The notes: generated by a model not told the origin, from the sequence alone. A DNA stretch of 64,000 bases from Nocardia sp. NBC_01503 (GCF_036327755.1 NZ_CP109596.1:310001-374000), one strand, 5' to 3'; shown: positions 54,231 to 63,924, counted from the first letter of the stretch. Program-made: numbers and translations.

Positions 54231-56582
54231 TCAGCCCGCCACCTGCACCACCACGAGGGCGAGCATCAACAGCAGGGCCAGCACGGCCAGGCCGAGCACC
54301 ACCAGGGCGGTGACCTGTGAGCGCCCGACTCCCGCCGGAATCTGCTGTGATGGAGGCGAATTGACCGGATATCCGGCCGGGCCGAACTGGCCGGGTGGCG
54401 GACCGCCGGGATGCGGCCCTACCGGTATCGCGCCGACGGGTGGTGCTGCGGCGGTCTGAGCCGCACCGGGTTGGGGCTCGATGGGCGGTTGGGCGGCGGC
54501 GGAAGGGGTCTCGGCGGCCTGAGCCGTGGGGGACGGTTCGTCATCGGCTTCCCGGGGTTTCGAGCCCTCGCGCGACCACACACTGTCGGCACCGCGTTTC
54601 GCAGGACTCGCGGCACCGGGCTCCGCCGAGGGAACGAACGCGCCGGACTCCGGATTGCGAAGCCCCGCACCGGGATAGCCCGCTTCGGCACGAGGCTCTG
54701 CCGCGTCGCCGTCCTCCGAGGGCGCGCTATCGGATGCTCCGGCGATCCGGGCGGATTCGGTGTCGGCCCGCGCGGCCGAGTCGTCCTGCGCTATCGGATC
54801 GGACGCGGCCACCGGCGGCGGAGTCTGCTCCGCTGTAGCCGGTGGCGGCGCGTCATTGTCCGGCGCTTCGTTCTCGGGAGCGACGGCAGGGTTCATCGCC
54901 TCCGATTTACGCGAGGCCTTCCGCTTGCGCCGTTTCGATGGCGCTTCGACAGCCGAGGCTGCTGCGGGGCCGGTCCCAGATGGCGCCGAATCCTCTTCCC
55001 CGGCAGTGGAATCAGCTGCCATATCCTCGGCAGGCGCCCGATGGGTCGGGAAGGAGTCGGTTTGCCGGGACGCGTTCTCGTCGGCGTCTGGTTCGTGCGG
55101 CAGCGCGGTCAGTTGGCGTGGCGCATCCCCCGAGGGCTCTTCCGAAATCGCGGGTGGGGCTGGCGGAGGGGGTGATTGCTCATCACCCGGCGTGCCGGAG
55201 TCCGTGGAGGTGGGGTCGGCGGGATTCCCCTCGGAGGTGCCCGACGGGACTCGGCGGGTGGGGAACGAATCGGTTGGGCGGTAGGCGGAATCGTCCAGTG
55301 GCGCTTCAGGGTTCGCCGGGGCGGGCGATCCGGCGGGCGGTGCCGGGATCGGCTGCGGCGCGTTCGGAGACTGCGGCGCGCCTACGTATCCCGAGGCCGC
55401 CGGGCCCGGAGGCATCTGCCCCGGTTGTTGTGCGGCCGGGTGCTGTTGGGGAGCCGGATAATTGGGCGGGGCGGCGGGATAGCCCTGCGGGGCGGCCGGG
55501 AAGCCGGGCGATGGCATCGGCGCGGCCGCACCCGGCTGGGCAGGCGAATAGCCCGGAGCCGGAACCGATGCGCCACCGGGCGCCTGCTGGGCCGGTGCGT
55601 AACCCGGAGCGGGGGCCGGTTGGCCGGGCGGGTAGTTCGGCGCCTGCGGCGGATAGGCCGGTGGCGCGGCGGGGTAGGCGGCCGCGGGCGGGGCGCCGTA
55701 GGTGGGTGGGGCGACGGTGTACGGCGCGGCGGCGGGGTAGGGGACGGGGCCCGAGGTGAGGGCTCGGCGGGCGGCTTTGGCGAAGTCGGCGCAGGAGGGG
55801 AAGCGATCCACCGGGCGTTTGGCCATGGCCTTGGTGAGGACGGCGTCCATGGCTTGGGTGAGTCCCGGGCGGCGCAGGCTCACCGGCGGCGGGAGGAGTT
55901 GGAGGTGACCGCGAATGAGTTCGGCGGGGTGGGGAGAGTCGTACGGACCCGCGCCAATAAGCAGCCAGTACAGGGCACAGGCCAGCGAGTACTGGTCGGT
56001 GGTGTGGTCCAGATGGGCGCCGGTCATCTGTTCCGGCGAGGCGTACGCCAGGGTGGCGGTGAACATACCGCGCTGGGTGAGATGGGTGGAGTCCTCGCGC
56101 AGGCGGGCGATACCGAAATCGGTGAGAAAGACGCGTTCACCGTGACCGGCGACGGCGCGGGCCAGAATAATGTTGGCGGGCTTCACATCCCGGTGCAGGA
56201 CGCCGCGGGTATGCGCGTAGTCCAGGGCCTCGGCCACGCCCTCGATGATCTGGACGGCGCGTTCGGGCGGGAGTTGGGTGACGTTCACTCCGGCGGCATC
56301 GACACCGTCGATGTACTGCATGGAGATCCACAGCTGCTCATCCTCGCTGCCGCGGTCGTACACCTCGACGATATTGGGGTGATCGAGCTGTGCGACCAGA
56401 TCCGCCTCACGTTCGAAACGCGCGCGAATCTCCCTGTCGGCGAAGAGTTCCCGATTCAACAGCTTGAGCGCGGTGAGCCGCCCCAGCCGGGGATGGCGGG
56501 CGAGATACACCGATCCCATCCCGCCCTGTCCGAGCAGTCGCTCAATGGTGAAACCGGCGAACACGTCACCGTTGTTCAACAC
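54231..56582 (-). CDS. Ser/Thr protein kinase with long Pro/Ala-rich region and C-terminal anchor
   Basis: 783 residues. Kinase domain about 10-275: [45 protein letters not shown]. About 480 residues of Pro-, Ala-, Glu- and Ser-rich sequence follow (repeated YPAAPP/PAPGYAPAQ-like units near 285-400). The single hydrophobic helix is at the extreme C-terminus (about 760-781), so the protein is tail-anchored with essentially no external domain. That differs from the kinase at 47897. Its target is unknown; neighbouring two-component genes are a possibility only by position. Confidence 0.94.
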   Translation of the reverse strand: MLNNGDVFAGFTIERLLGQGGMGSVYLARHPRLGRLTALKLLNRELFADREIRARFEREADLVAQLDHPNIVEVYDRGSEDEQLWISMQYIDGVDAAGVNVTQLPPERAVQIIEGVAEALDYAHTRGVLHRDVKPANIILARAVAGHGERVFLTDFGIARLREDSTHLTQRGMFTATLAYASPEQMTGAHLDHTTDQYSLACALYWLLIGAGPYDSPHPAELIRGHLQLLPPPVSLRRPGLTQAMDAVLTKAMAKRPVDRFPSCADFAKAARRALTSGPVPYPAAAPYTVAPPTYGAPPAAAYPAAPPAYPPQAPNYPPGQPAPAPGYAPAQQAPGGASVPAPGYSPAQPGAAAPMPSPGFPAAPQGYPAAPPNYPAPQQHPAAQQPGQMPPGPAASGYVGAPQSPNAPQPIPAPPAGSPAPANPEAPLDDSAYRPTDSFPTRRVPSGTSEGNPADPTSTDSGTPGDEQSPPPPAPPAISEEPSGDAPRQLTALPHEPDADENASRQTDSFPTHRAPAEDMAADSTAGEEDSAPSGTGPAAASAVEAPSKRRKRKASRKSEAMNPAVAPENEAPDNDAPPPATAEQTPPPVAASDPIAQDDSAARADTESARIAGASDSAPSEDGDAAEPRAEAGYPGAGLRNPESGAFVPSAEPGAASPAKRGADSVWSREGSKPREADDEPSPTAQAAETPSAAAQPPIEPQPGAAQTAAAPPVGAIPVGPHPGGPPPGQFGPAGYPVNSPPSQQIPAGVGRSQVTALVVLGLAVLALLLMLALVVVQVAG

Positions 56583-56655
56583 CGCGACGACCCCCTTCCG
56601 GTGACGTACGAGTCCTGGAGCTTACAGCGCGAAACGCTGGCCGACCGGCTGGATT

Positions 56656-57315
56656 TCAGCCCGGCGTCACCAGGCCGGACTCATAGGCCAGCACCACCGC
56701 CTGCGCGCGATCCCGCAGATTCAGTTTGGCGAAAACCTTGGAGACATGGGTCTTCACGGTCTGCTCCGCCACGAAGAGATTGTCGGCGATCTCGGCATTG
56801 GAGAGCCCGCGCGCGACCAGCTCCAGCACCTCGCGTTCGCGCGGGGTGAGCACCCCCAGCGCGGGTGCGGGCGCACGCCTGTTGCGCCGCTTGGTCACAT
56901 CGGCGATGAGCCTGCGCGTGACGGTCGGCGCGAGTAGCGCGTCACCGGCGGCGACCACGCGCACCGCGCGCACCAACTCCTCGGCGGGCGCGTCCTTGAG
57001 CAGGAAGCCGCTGGCCCCGATCCCGAGCGCCTCGTACACGTAGTCGTCGATATCGAAGGTGGTGAGCATGAGCACCCGCACCGGCGGATCGAACCCGGCG
57101 GAGAGAATCGCCCGCGCCGCGTCCAGACCATTCATCTCGGGCATGCGCACATCCATGAGCACCACATCCGGGCGGAGCCGTTTCGCCTCCGCCACAGCGG
57201 TTTTGCCGTCGGGCGCGTCACCCACCACGCTGATATCCGGTTGCGCCGCGAGCAGCGCGCCGAATCCGGCTCGCACCATCGCCTGATCGTCGGCGATCAA
57301 CACCGTTATCGCCAC
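56656..57315 (-). CDS. NarL/LuxR-family response regulator (second system)
   Basis: 219 residues. Receiver phospho-Asp in VVLMDVRMPEMNG, Lys in LLKDAPAEE, and LuxR-type HTH LTPREREVLELVARGLSNAEIA...VAEQTVKTHVSKVFAKL. It lies 130 bp downstream of the kinase gene on the same strand. Confidence 0.95.
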   Translation of the reverse strand: MAITVLIADDQAMVRAGFGALLAAQPDISVVGDAPDGKTAVAEAKRLRPDVVLMDVRMPEMNGLDAARAILSAGFDPPVRVLMLTTFDIDDYVYEALGIGASGFLLKDAPAEELVRAVRVVAAGDALLAPTVTRRLIADVTKRRNRRAPAPALGVLTPREREVLELVARGLSNAEIADNLFVAEQTVKTHVSKVFAKLNLRDRAQAVVLAYESGLVTPG

Positions 57316-57445
57316 AGTCCCACCACCTCACGCACCCAACCGAGTTTGCCACGTCAACCACACGAGAGCCTCGGTCGCATCACCTTCGCACCCCAACACG
57401 CGGAAATGCCCCTCGGTTATGACAACCGAGGGCACGGGCATCGGA

Positions 57446-58657
57446 TCAGATCCCGGAGCCGAGCGTGGCGTGCATGGCGTCCGCGCCGAGCGTCAGCGGC
57501 AATTCGGCACGGACCTCGAAGCCACCGTCGGGGCGGGGCGCGGCGGTGAGATTGCCGCCGACCGAGGCCGCACGGGACTGCATCCCCGCGATCCCGCTGC
57601 CACCGACATGATCGGTGTGCGCCGGACCGAGCGGACGGTCATTGGCGACAGACAGATTCAGCGCGGCGGCACTGGCAATGCGCACCCACACCGGCGCGCC
57701 GGGCGCATGCCGCGAGGCATTGGCGAGGGATTCCTGCACGATGCGGTACAGCGCGAGGCCGGTCGTCTCCGGCACCGCGTCCAGATTCCCGTCGATGGTC
57801 CAGGTGAGTGGTACGCCCGCGCGGCGAGCGCCCTCGAGCAGGCCGAGCACATCGGTCGCGGTGGGTTGCGGGGCATGCTCGGGCAGCTGCCCGTCACTGC
57901 GCAGCACCCCCAGCAGCCCGCGAATCTCGTTGAGCGCCGAGCGTGCACCCGAGCCGATGGATTCGAACTCCTCCTTGGCCTCGGCGGACAGGCCGTCGAT
58001 GCGATACGGCGCGGTCTGCGCCTGCACCACCACCATCGACATGTGATGTGCGACCACATCGTGCAGATCGCGGGCGATGCGCGCCTTCTCCTCCAGGATC
58101 GCGCGCCGCGCCCGCTCCAGCTCGGTCTCCTCCTCCTGCTTGAGCAGCTGCTGGCGGGAGACCACCACCCAGCGCACCAGGAGTCCGAGTACGACCAGCC
58201 CGGTAATGGCTATCGGCCAGCCGAGTCCGGCTTCGGCGAAACTGTCCCCGGTCTGCGCCATGGTGGTGGCCATCAGCAGCGAGGTCGCCACCCACGCCAC
58301 CCCGACGATCTGAATGGGCGCGCGCACCGCCACCGCGAACACCAGCGCGAACAGCGACAGTATGTGCACGACCTGGAAGGGCAGCGTGTTACCGGGTGTA
58401 TGCGGTACCGCCAGCGAGATGAGCAGCGCCGATCCGGCCGAAACCGCCCATCCCAGCGCCGGATTCACCCGCACCAGCAGGATGGGGAACGCCGCGAACC
58501 CCGCGATGAAGGGCTGCGCGGCCGCCGGTACCGCATGGGTGAGATGCAGGGTCGGCCACGCCACCGCGATGAATATGAGTGCGACCAGCACCGTGATGCC
58601 GTCGAACCACTGCCGCGCTCTCGCCGAGAGTGCCCGCTTCGCCAAAGTACCGACCAT
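57446..58657 (-). CDS. Sensor histidine kinase (HisKA_3, second system)
   Basis: 403 residues. Six N-terminal transmembrane helices (about 20-170) without a large external domain, then ARDLHDVVAHHMSMVVVQAQ with the phosphorylated His, and HATPase LYRIVQESLANASRHAPG, GGSGIAGMQSRA. ATG 58657 begins in front of the first helix; longer frames to 58774 include the regulatory site at 58719. Partner of the NarL-type regulator downstream. Confidence 0.93.
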   Translation of the reverse strand: MVGTLAKRALSARARQWFDGITVLVALIFIAVAWPTLHLTHAVPAAAQPFIAGFAAFPILLVRVNPALGWAVSAGSALLISLAVPHTPGNTLPFQVVHILSLFALVFAVAVRAPIQIVGVAWVATSLLMATTMAQTGDSFAEAGLGWPIAITGLVVLGLLVRWVVVSRQQLLKQEEETELERARRAILEEKARIARDLHDVVAHHMSMVVVQAQTAPYRIDGLSAEAKEEFESIGSGARSALNEIRGLLGVLRSDGQLPEHAPQPTATDVLGLLEGARRAGVPLTWTIDGNLDAVPETTGLALYRIVQESLANASRHAPGAPVWVRIASAAALNLSVANDRPLGPAHTDHVGGSGIAGMQSRAASVGGNLTAAPRPDGGFEVRAELPLTLGADAMHATLGSGI

Positions 58658-58718
58658 GCCATCGACGGTAGAGGTCGCGCGGGCCGCACACCTCATACCC
58701 TCGATCGATCTTGCACCC

Positions 58719-58730
58719 CCTACCCCGGTA
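58719..58730. promoter_or_regulatory. NarL-type site, second copy
   Basis: CCTACCCCGGTA, followed by CGG, repeats the core of the palindrome at 45716-45733. It lies 62 bp upstream of the kinase start on the minus strand and 94 bp before the divergent PLA2-like gene. Confidence 0.5.
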
Positions 58731-58823
58731 CGGGCCGCGCCCCGGGCTCCCCCACCCCGCCCATCCCGGAACACCCCCGCAGCGTGAAGCCCCGGTCAGG
58801 GCCCAATTCCTAACGTCGTCCCC

Positions 58824-59624
58824 ATGAGAGCGTTCCCGTCCCACCCGGGCACTCCGACCCCGGAACCGCAGCCCGCAGTCAGCTCCATCCCGCAGCGCCG
58901 CCCCGGCCGACTCCCCCGCTCCGAAGCCGCCGGTCCGGTGCGCCGCTCCGCAATGCTCGCCGGTGCGGCGACCGTACTGTTCTCCGTCGCGGTCGCCTTC
59001 GCACCGTCCGCCGGAGCATCCGCGGCACCGCCGGTGATCTCGGAGAATGCCGCCGCACGGGTCGGAATCCTGGAATCCACTGCCGCGCATCCGGATCCGA
59101 ACGCTATTGCGGAGGATTTCGTCACCGAGGCCGGATATCGGCCGGTGGTGGAGGCGGGCATGCTGGTGAATCCCGGCGGGGACTGCTCTTCTCCGGTTCC
59201 ACTCCCACGCGAGTTCGATATCGCTTGCAAGGCACATGATCTCGGGTACGACATGCTCCGCTATGCCGACAGCCACGGGCAGGCGCTGGGGCCGTGGGCT
59301 CGGCAGGCGGTGGATGCGGCGCTGGATGAGCGCATGCACGCCTCCTGCCTCGCCCGCGGCGATGCGCTGGATCGGGCGGGTTGCGAGTTCATGGCCGGGG
59401 TCGCCGCCACCTTCGTGGATTTGAACTCCATTCGCCAGGACTACGGCGTTCCGGTGCACGAGGCCGCCTTCGACGGCTCGCCCTCGCCGATCGTGCGCTA
59501 CGCCGCCTTCGGCCTGCCGGCCGCCGTATTCGCCGCCACCGCAGGCTTCTTCGCCCGGCGAGCACGCGCACTGCGCTCCCTGTCCGACGTTCGGATCACT
59601 ACCCCACGGGCGGTGGCGCTGTGA
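58824..59624 (+). CDS. Secreted or membrane-anchored phospholipase A2-like protein
   Basis: 266 residues. A signal or anchor helix (about 42-66) ends in AGASAAP, and a second hydrophobic helix (about 224-243) precedes a short basic tail. Between them, EFDIACKAHDLGYDMLRYAD has the Cys-x-x-His-Asp-x-Gly-Tyr core of prokaryotic phospholipase A2 (PF09056). Four Cys residues (CSSP, ACKA, ASCL, AGCE) fit the two disulfides of that family. It probably hydrolyses phospholipids at the outer face of the membrane. The stop overlaps the next start (GTGA). Confidence 0.82.
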   Translation: MRAFPSHPGTPTPEPQPAVSSIPQRRPGRLPRSEAAGPVRRSAMLAGAATVLFSVAVAFAPSAGASAAPPVISENAAARVGILESTAAHPDPNAIAEDFVTEAGYRPVVEAGMLVNPGGDCSSPVPLPREFDIACKAHDLGYDMLRYADSHGQALGPWARQAVDAALDERMHASCLARGDALDRAGCEFMAGVAATFVDLNSIRQDYGVPVHEAAFDGSPSPIVRYAAFGLPAAVFAATAGFFARRARALRSLSDVRITTPRAVAL

Positions 59625-61048
59625 GCATCATCGATCGGGCCAGACCCACGACGACGAACTCTCCCGGTGCGGCAGTGCATGATTCGCGGGCGAATCGATC
59701 CATCGGCGCACGCCTGCGGATACGCGCGCCGCGGGTCGGGACCACGCTCGGGGTGCTGTTCGGAGTGCTGGCATCGCTGGCCCCGGGATTGCTGCCGCGA
59801 ACTCCTACGGCACAGGCGATTCTGACGGCGTTGCTGGTTCTCCTCGGGCTCGGAGTGGTGGGGCTGGGGCGTATCGCTCTGCGCCGGATGGGATTCGGCG
59901 ACGGGTCGATCCGGAGACGATCGCGGGTTCCGGTACTCGCGCTGGCTGTCCCCGCGGTGGCGGTCGCGGTGGCACAGGCCGAGCATTGGCAGAACCGGCT
60001 GCGAGGGGCCATGGGTGTAGCTCAGGTGGGGCCCGCGTACTGGTTGCTGTGGGGCGTGTGGACGGCGCTGATCGTCGGAGCGGTTATCTGCGGATGCCTC
60101 GGAATTCGCCGGGTGGTGCGGCGACTCGGGCGGCTGCGGAGTGCGCTGCTGCTGGCCATGATCGCAGTCGCGACGCAGGCCGTGCTGGTGCCCACCGTGG
60201 TGGATTGGCGCAAGGAGTCGTACGCGGCCGCGAACGCCTACGTGGATCCCACTCTGCAGCAGCCGGTTTCGCCGGGCCGGTCGGGGAGTCCGGTATCGGC
60301 GGCCAGTTGGTCCTCACTGGGCGCGCAGGGCCGCAAATTCGTGGCGGGCCAACCCGCACAGGGCGTGCGGGTCTACATCGGGTTGAACTCGGCACCGGAT
60401 GTGAACGCCCGTGTGGCACTGGCGATTCAGGAGTTGGAGCGCTCCGGTGGATTACAGCGCGCGAACCTGGTGGTGACCGTCCCCACCGGATCGGGCTGGA
60501 TCGACGGTGAGGCCGCCGCCGGCCTGGATCGACGCTTCGACGGCGATGTCGCCCTGGTCGGATTGCAGTATTCGAACGCACCCAGCTGGGCCACCTTCGT
60601 CTTCGGCCGCAGCGCCGCCGAGGAGTCGGCGCGAGCCCTCTTCACCGCTGTGGAGCAACGCGTTTCGACACTCCCGCACAGGCCGAAGCTGTACCTCTAC
60701 GGCCAGAGCCTCGGGGCACTGGGCGGCAACGCCATCTTCGCCGATGACGCCGACCAGGACCGCCGCACCTGCGCGGCGCTCTGGGCGGGACCTCCGGCGA
60801 ACGACGTGCATCGCGCCGGCGCGACGGTGCTCGCGAATGCCTCCGACCCGGTGGTGCACTGGTCACCGTCGCTGCTGTGGAGTCCCCCGAATCTCACCGG
60901 CACCCGCCCGGATGCCCCTGTCCCCCGGTGGCTTCCGGTGGTGAGCTTCCTGCAGACCAGCCTCGACCTGCTCGGCGCCTTGGACGCGCCCTCCGGTCAC
61001 GGCCACCGCTACGGCGTCGATCAGGGCACCGCGCTGGGCACCTGCTGA
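59621..61048 (+). CDS. Membrane alpha/beta-hydrolase (Abhydrolase_9 family)
   Basis: 475 residues. Five N-terminal transmembrane helices (about 40-200), then a periplasmic alpha/beta-hydrolase domain (PF10081 type): VRVYIGLNSAPDVNARVALAI opens it, and LYGQSLGALGGNAIF is the nucleophile elbow (Gly-x-Ser-x-Gly). His is probably in SGHGHRYGVDQG. The GTG start overlaps the PLA2 stop by 4 bp, so the two are translationally coupled. A lipid or lipid-like substrate is suggested by the partner; not proven. Confidence 0.85.
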   Translation: MSIIDRARPTTTNSPGAAVHDSRANRSIGARLRIRAPRVGTTLGVLFGVLASLAPGLLPRTPTAQAILTALLVLLGLGVVGLGRIALRRMGFGDGSIRRRSRVPVLALAVPAVAVAVAQAEHWQNRLRGAMGVAQVGPAYWLLWGVWTALIVGAVICGCLGIRRVVRRLGRLRSALLLAMIAVATQAVLVPTVVDWRKESYAAANAYVDPTLQQPVSPGRSGSPVSAASWSSLGAQGRKFVAGQPAQGVRVYIGLNSAPDVNARVALAIQELERSGGLQRANLVVTVPTGSGWIDGEAAAGLDRRFDGDVALVGLQYSNAPSWATFVFGRSAAEESARALFTAVEQRVSTLPHRPKLYLYGQSLGALGGNAIFADDADQDRRTCAALWAGPPANDVHRAGATVLANASDPVVHWSPSLLWSPPNLTGTRPDAPVPRWLPVVSFLQTSLDLLGALDAPSGHGHRYGVDQGTALGTC

Positions 61049-61069
61049 ACAGCGGTACCGGCACACGAA

Positions 61070-61100
61070 GGCTCCCGGCTGACATTGTCAGCCGGGAGCC
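61070..61100. terminator. Bidirectional terminator, hydrolase / gatA
   Basis: GGCTCCCGGCTGACA (61070-61084) pairs with TGTCAGCCGGGAGCC (61086-61100), a long perfect stem between the convergent genes. Confidence 0.88.
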
Positions 61101-61133
61101 GAATTCGCTTACCGCACTACGCGATCAGAGCCG

Positions 61134-62603
61134 TCAGGCGATATCGCCGCGGGCCGCCTCATAGGCCGCGCCGACCCGGTACAGCCGGTCGTCGGCCAGC
61201 GCCGGGGCCATGATCTGCAGGCCGACGGGCAGCCCGTCGTCCGCGCTCAGCCCGGACGGCACCGACATACCGCAGTGCCCGGCCAGGTTGGTGGGCAGCG
61301 TGCACAGGTCCGAAAGATACATGGCCAGTGGGTCGTTGACCTTCTCGCCCAGCTTCCACGGCGTGAACGGACTGGTCGGCGAGACCAGCACGTCCACCGA
61401 CTCGTACGCCTTGTCGAAGTCGCGCGCGATGAGCGTGCGCACCTTGAGCGCCTGACCGTAGTAGGCCTCGTAGTAGCCCGACGACAGCGCGTAGGTGCCG
61501 ATCATGATGCGCCGCTTGACCTCCGGGCCGAACCCGGCCGCCCGGCTGAGCGACATGACCTGATCCGCGCTGTGCGTACCGTCGTCGCCGACGCGCATGC
61601 CGTACCGCATGGAGTCGAAGCGCGCCAGGTTCGACGACACCTCCGACGGCAGGATGAGGTAGTAGGCCGCGAGCGCGTACTCGAAGTTCGGGCAGGACAC
61701 CTCGATCACCTCGGCGCCCAGATCCTTCAGCTGCGCGACCGCGGCGTCGAAGGAGGAGATGACACCGGGCTGATAGGAGTCCGAGTGCAGCTCCTTGACC
61801 ACACCGACCTTCACACCGGACAGATCACCCTTGGCGCCTTCGCGCGCGGCGGCGACCACCGGCGGCACCGGCACATTGCGCGAGGTGGAGTCGCGCGGGT
61901 CGTACCCGGCGATGACCTCGTGCAGCAGCGCGGTATCGAGCACGGTGCGCCCGCACGGCCCACCCTGATCCAGCGATGACGCGCACGCGACCAGGCCGTA
62001 TCGGGAGACGGTGCCGTAGGTGGGCTTGGTGCCGACGGTCGCGGTGACCGCGGCGGGCTGCCGGATCGAGCCACCGGTATCGGTGCCGATCGCGAGGGGA
62101 GCCTGGTACGAGGCCAGCGCCGCCGCCGAGCCACCGCCGGAGCCGCCCGGAATCCTGGTGGTATCCCACGGGTTTCGGGTCGGCCCGTACGCGGAGTTCT
62201 CGGTGGAGGAGCCCATGGCGAACTCGTCCATATTGGTCTTGCCGAGAATCGGGATGCCGGCCGCGCGCAGTCGTGCGGTGACGGTCGCGTCGTACGGCGC
62301 GGTCCAGCCCTCGAGAATTTTCGACCCGCAGGTGGTCGGCATATCGGTGGTGGTGAAAACGTCCTTGAGCGCCAACGGAACACCCGCCAGCGCCGAGGCG
62401 GTCTTACCCGCGGCGATCTCGCGATCGACCTCGGCGGCGGTCAGCAGCGCCTGCTCACCGGCGACGTGCAGGAAGGCGTTGATCTCACCGTCGACCTCGG
62501 CGATGCGCGCGATATGCGCCTCGGTCACCTCGACCGAGGAGACCTCGCGGGCATGGATCTTCTCGGCCAGCGCGGACGCGCTCAGCTTCGTCAGGTCTGT
62601 CAT
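61134..62603 (-). CDS. gatA: Asp-tRNA(Asn)/Glu-tRNA(Gln) amidotransferase subunit A
   Basis: 489 residues. Glutaminase subunit that releases ammonia for GatB. Amidase signature with catalytic Lys in [10 protein letters not shown], cis-Ser in [14 protein letters not shown] and nucleophile Ser in [13 protein letters not shown]. Overlaps gatC by 4 bp. Corresponds to Rv3011c. Confidence 0.97.
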   Translation of the reverse strand: MTDLTKLSASALAEKIHAREVSSVEVTEAHIARIAEVDGEINAFLHVAGEQALLTAAEVDREIAAGKTASALAGVPLALKDVFTTTDMPTTCGSKILEGWTAPYDATVTARLRAAGIPILGKTNMDEFAMGSSTENSAYGPTRNPWDTTRIPGGSGGGSAAALASYQAPLAIGTDTGGSIRQPAAVTATVGTKPTYGTVSRYGLVACASSLDQGGPCGRTVLDTALLHEVIAGYDPRDSTSRNVPVPPVVAAAREGAKGDLSGVKVGVVKELHSDSYQPGVISSFDAAVAQLKDLGAEVIEVSCPNFEYALAAYYLILPSEVSSNLARFDSMRYGMRVGDDGTHSADQVMSLSRAAGFGPEVKRRIMIGTYALSSGYYEAYYGQALKVRTLIARDFDKAYESVDVLVSPTSPFTPWKLGEKVNDPLAMYLSDLCTLPTNLAGHCGMSVPSGLSADDGLPVGLQIMAPALADDRLYRVGAAYEAARGDIA

Positions 62604-62899
62604 TCGCCCTCTCCCAGAATCTGCGGAACCAGGAACCGCTGCTCCTCGACGGCGGGTGCGCCCGAAAGCGCCTCCTCCGGAGTAAGGCAGGGCTGCTCCA
62701 CATCCGGGCGCGTCACATTGGTCGCGGGGTTCGGGGAAGCGGTGGCGGGGACATCGGCCGCGGCGACCTCGGAAATCTGCGCGACGTGGGTCAGGATGGA
62801 ATCCAACTGACCGGCGTACAGATCGAGTTCGTCATCGGTCAAAGCGAGCCGGGACAACCGGGCGAGATGTGCGACCTCGTCCCTGGAGATGGCGGGCAC
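62600..62899 (-). CDS. gatC: Asp-tRNA(Asn)/Glu-tRNA(Gln) amidotransferase subunit C
   Basis: 99 residues. Small linker that wraps around GatA and GatB and stabilises the complex. [28 protein letters not shown], key residues [14 protein letters not shown], is the family pattern, with the typical RPD...LTPEEAL C-terminal half. Starts the gatC-gatA unit. Confidence 0.96.
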   Translation of the reverse strand: MPAISRDEVAHLARLSRLALTDDELDLYAGQLDSILTHVAQISEVAAADVPATASPNPATNVTRPDVEQPCLTPEEALSGAPAVEEQRFLVPQILGEGE

Positions 62900-63179
62900 C
62901 GCGGGACCCCTTTCGGCTGGTTCGAGCGTGGTGATTCGACTCCGGACAGCCTAGCGGGGCGTGTCGGAGCGCCGGTCACAGGTGTCTCCCGGCGGCGAAT
63001 CACGTCCCGCGATACCGTGGTTGGAGAATTCCGCATCAATTACGTGACCGACCGGTAAGTGGCCCGGATCACACCCCTCGCTTCGATTCGATAACCATGA
63101 GCCGAGGGTGTAAATATTGCGGGACCCGGGTACCCGTCCCAAAGTTTCACTGGTCGCACAGGAATCGAAAGGAAGGCAC

Positions 63180-63830
63180 GTGTCATACCTGCTTCGCGTG
63201 CAACTTCCGGATCGTCCAGGCAGTCTCGGTTCGCTCGCACTCGCGCTGGGTTCCGTGGGCGCCGATATCCTCTCGCTGGATGTCGTCGAACGCGGTGACG
63301 GTTTCGCGATCGACGACATAGTGGTCGAGGTACCGTCGGGCGCTCTTCCGGACACACTCATCACGGCGGCGGAGTCGCTGCACGACGTACAGGTGGATTC
63401 GCTCCGCCCGTACTCGGGCATGCTGGACACGCATCGCGAGCTCGAGCTCATCGATCAGGTCGCCAACGCACGCGACGACCGGTTGCAGGTATTGGTCGAC
63501 GGCGTCCCCCGGGTGCTGCGGGTGGGCTGGAGCACGGTCATCGATATGGGCCCGCAGGGCGCGTACCGGGTGGTCGGCAGCCAGAGCGCGCCGTCCACGC
63601 AGGCGGCCGAGGCGCCGTGGATGCCGCTCGAGAAGCCCGCCGCGCTCGACGGCGAGGGCGATTGGGTGCCGGAGCTGTGGCGCGATATGGACACCAAACT
63701 GGCCGCGGCACCGCTGGGCAATACCGGCAAGGCGCTACTGCTGGGCCGTCCGGGCGGACCCGATTTCCGACCTTCCGAGGTCGCTCGACTCGGATATCTG
63801 GCCGGAATAATCGCCACCGTGCTCGGCTAG
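63180..63830 (+). CDS. ACT-domain protein (Rv3013-like)
   Basis: 216 residues. An N-terminal ACT domain (YLLRVQLPDRPGSLGSLA, key D-R-P-G) and a C-terminal domain with RVGWSTVIDMGP and LRLGYLAGIIATVLG-like ending. ACT domains bind amino acids and regulate enzymes; no catalytic partner is fused. GTG 63180 has GAAAGGAAG upstream; a longer frame begins at 63117 but lacks a ribosome site. It is divergent from gatC, as in M. tuberculosis (Rv3012c/Rv3013). Function unknown. Confidence 0.85.
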   Translation: MSYLLRVQLPDRPGSLGSLALALGSVGADILSLDVVERGDGFAIDDIVVEVPSGALPDTLITAAESLHDVQVDSLRPYSGMLDTHRELELIDQVANARDDRLQVLVDGVPRVLRVGWSTVIDMGPQGAYRVVGSQSAPSTQAAEAPWMPLEKPAALDGEGDWVPELWRDMDTKLAAAPLGNTGKALLLGRPGGPDFRPSEVARLGYLAGIIATVLG

Positions 63831-63866
63831 TTCTTCGAGGGTTCTCAGGTTCTGTCTACTATTCAG

Positions 63867-63911
63867 CTCAGTAGATCATCTACGGTGCAAGTACGTAGAT
63901 GATCTACTGAG
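63867..63911. promoter_or_regulatory. Paired identical operators
   Basis: CTCAGTAGATCATCTACG (63867-63884) is perfectly inverted at 63894-63911 across 9 bp. Each arm contains its own 13-bp palindrome, GTAGATCATCTAC and GTAGATGATCTAC, centres 24 bp apart. The pattern is typical of TetR- or PadR-type repressors binding as two dimers, and it lies 13 bp before the next start codon. Confidence 0.8.
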
Positions 63912-63924
63912 AGGCAATGACGCC

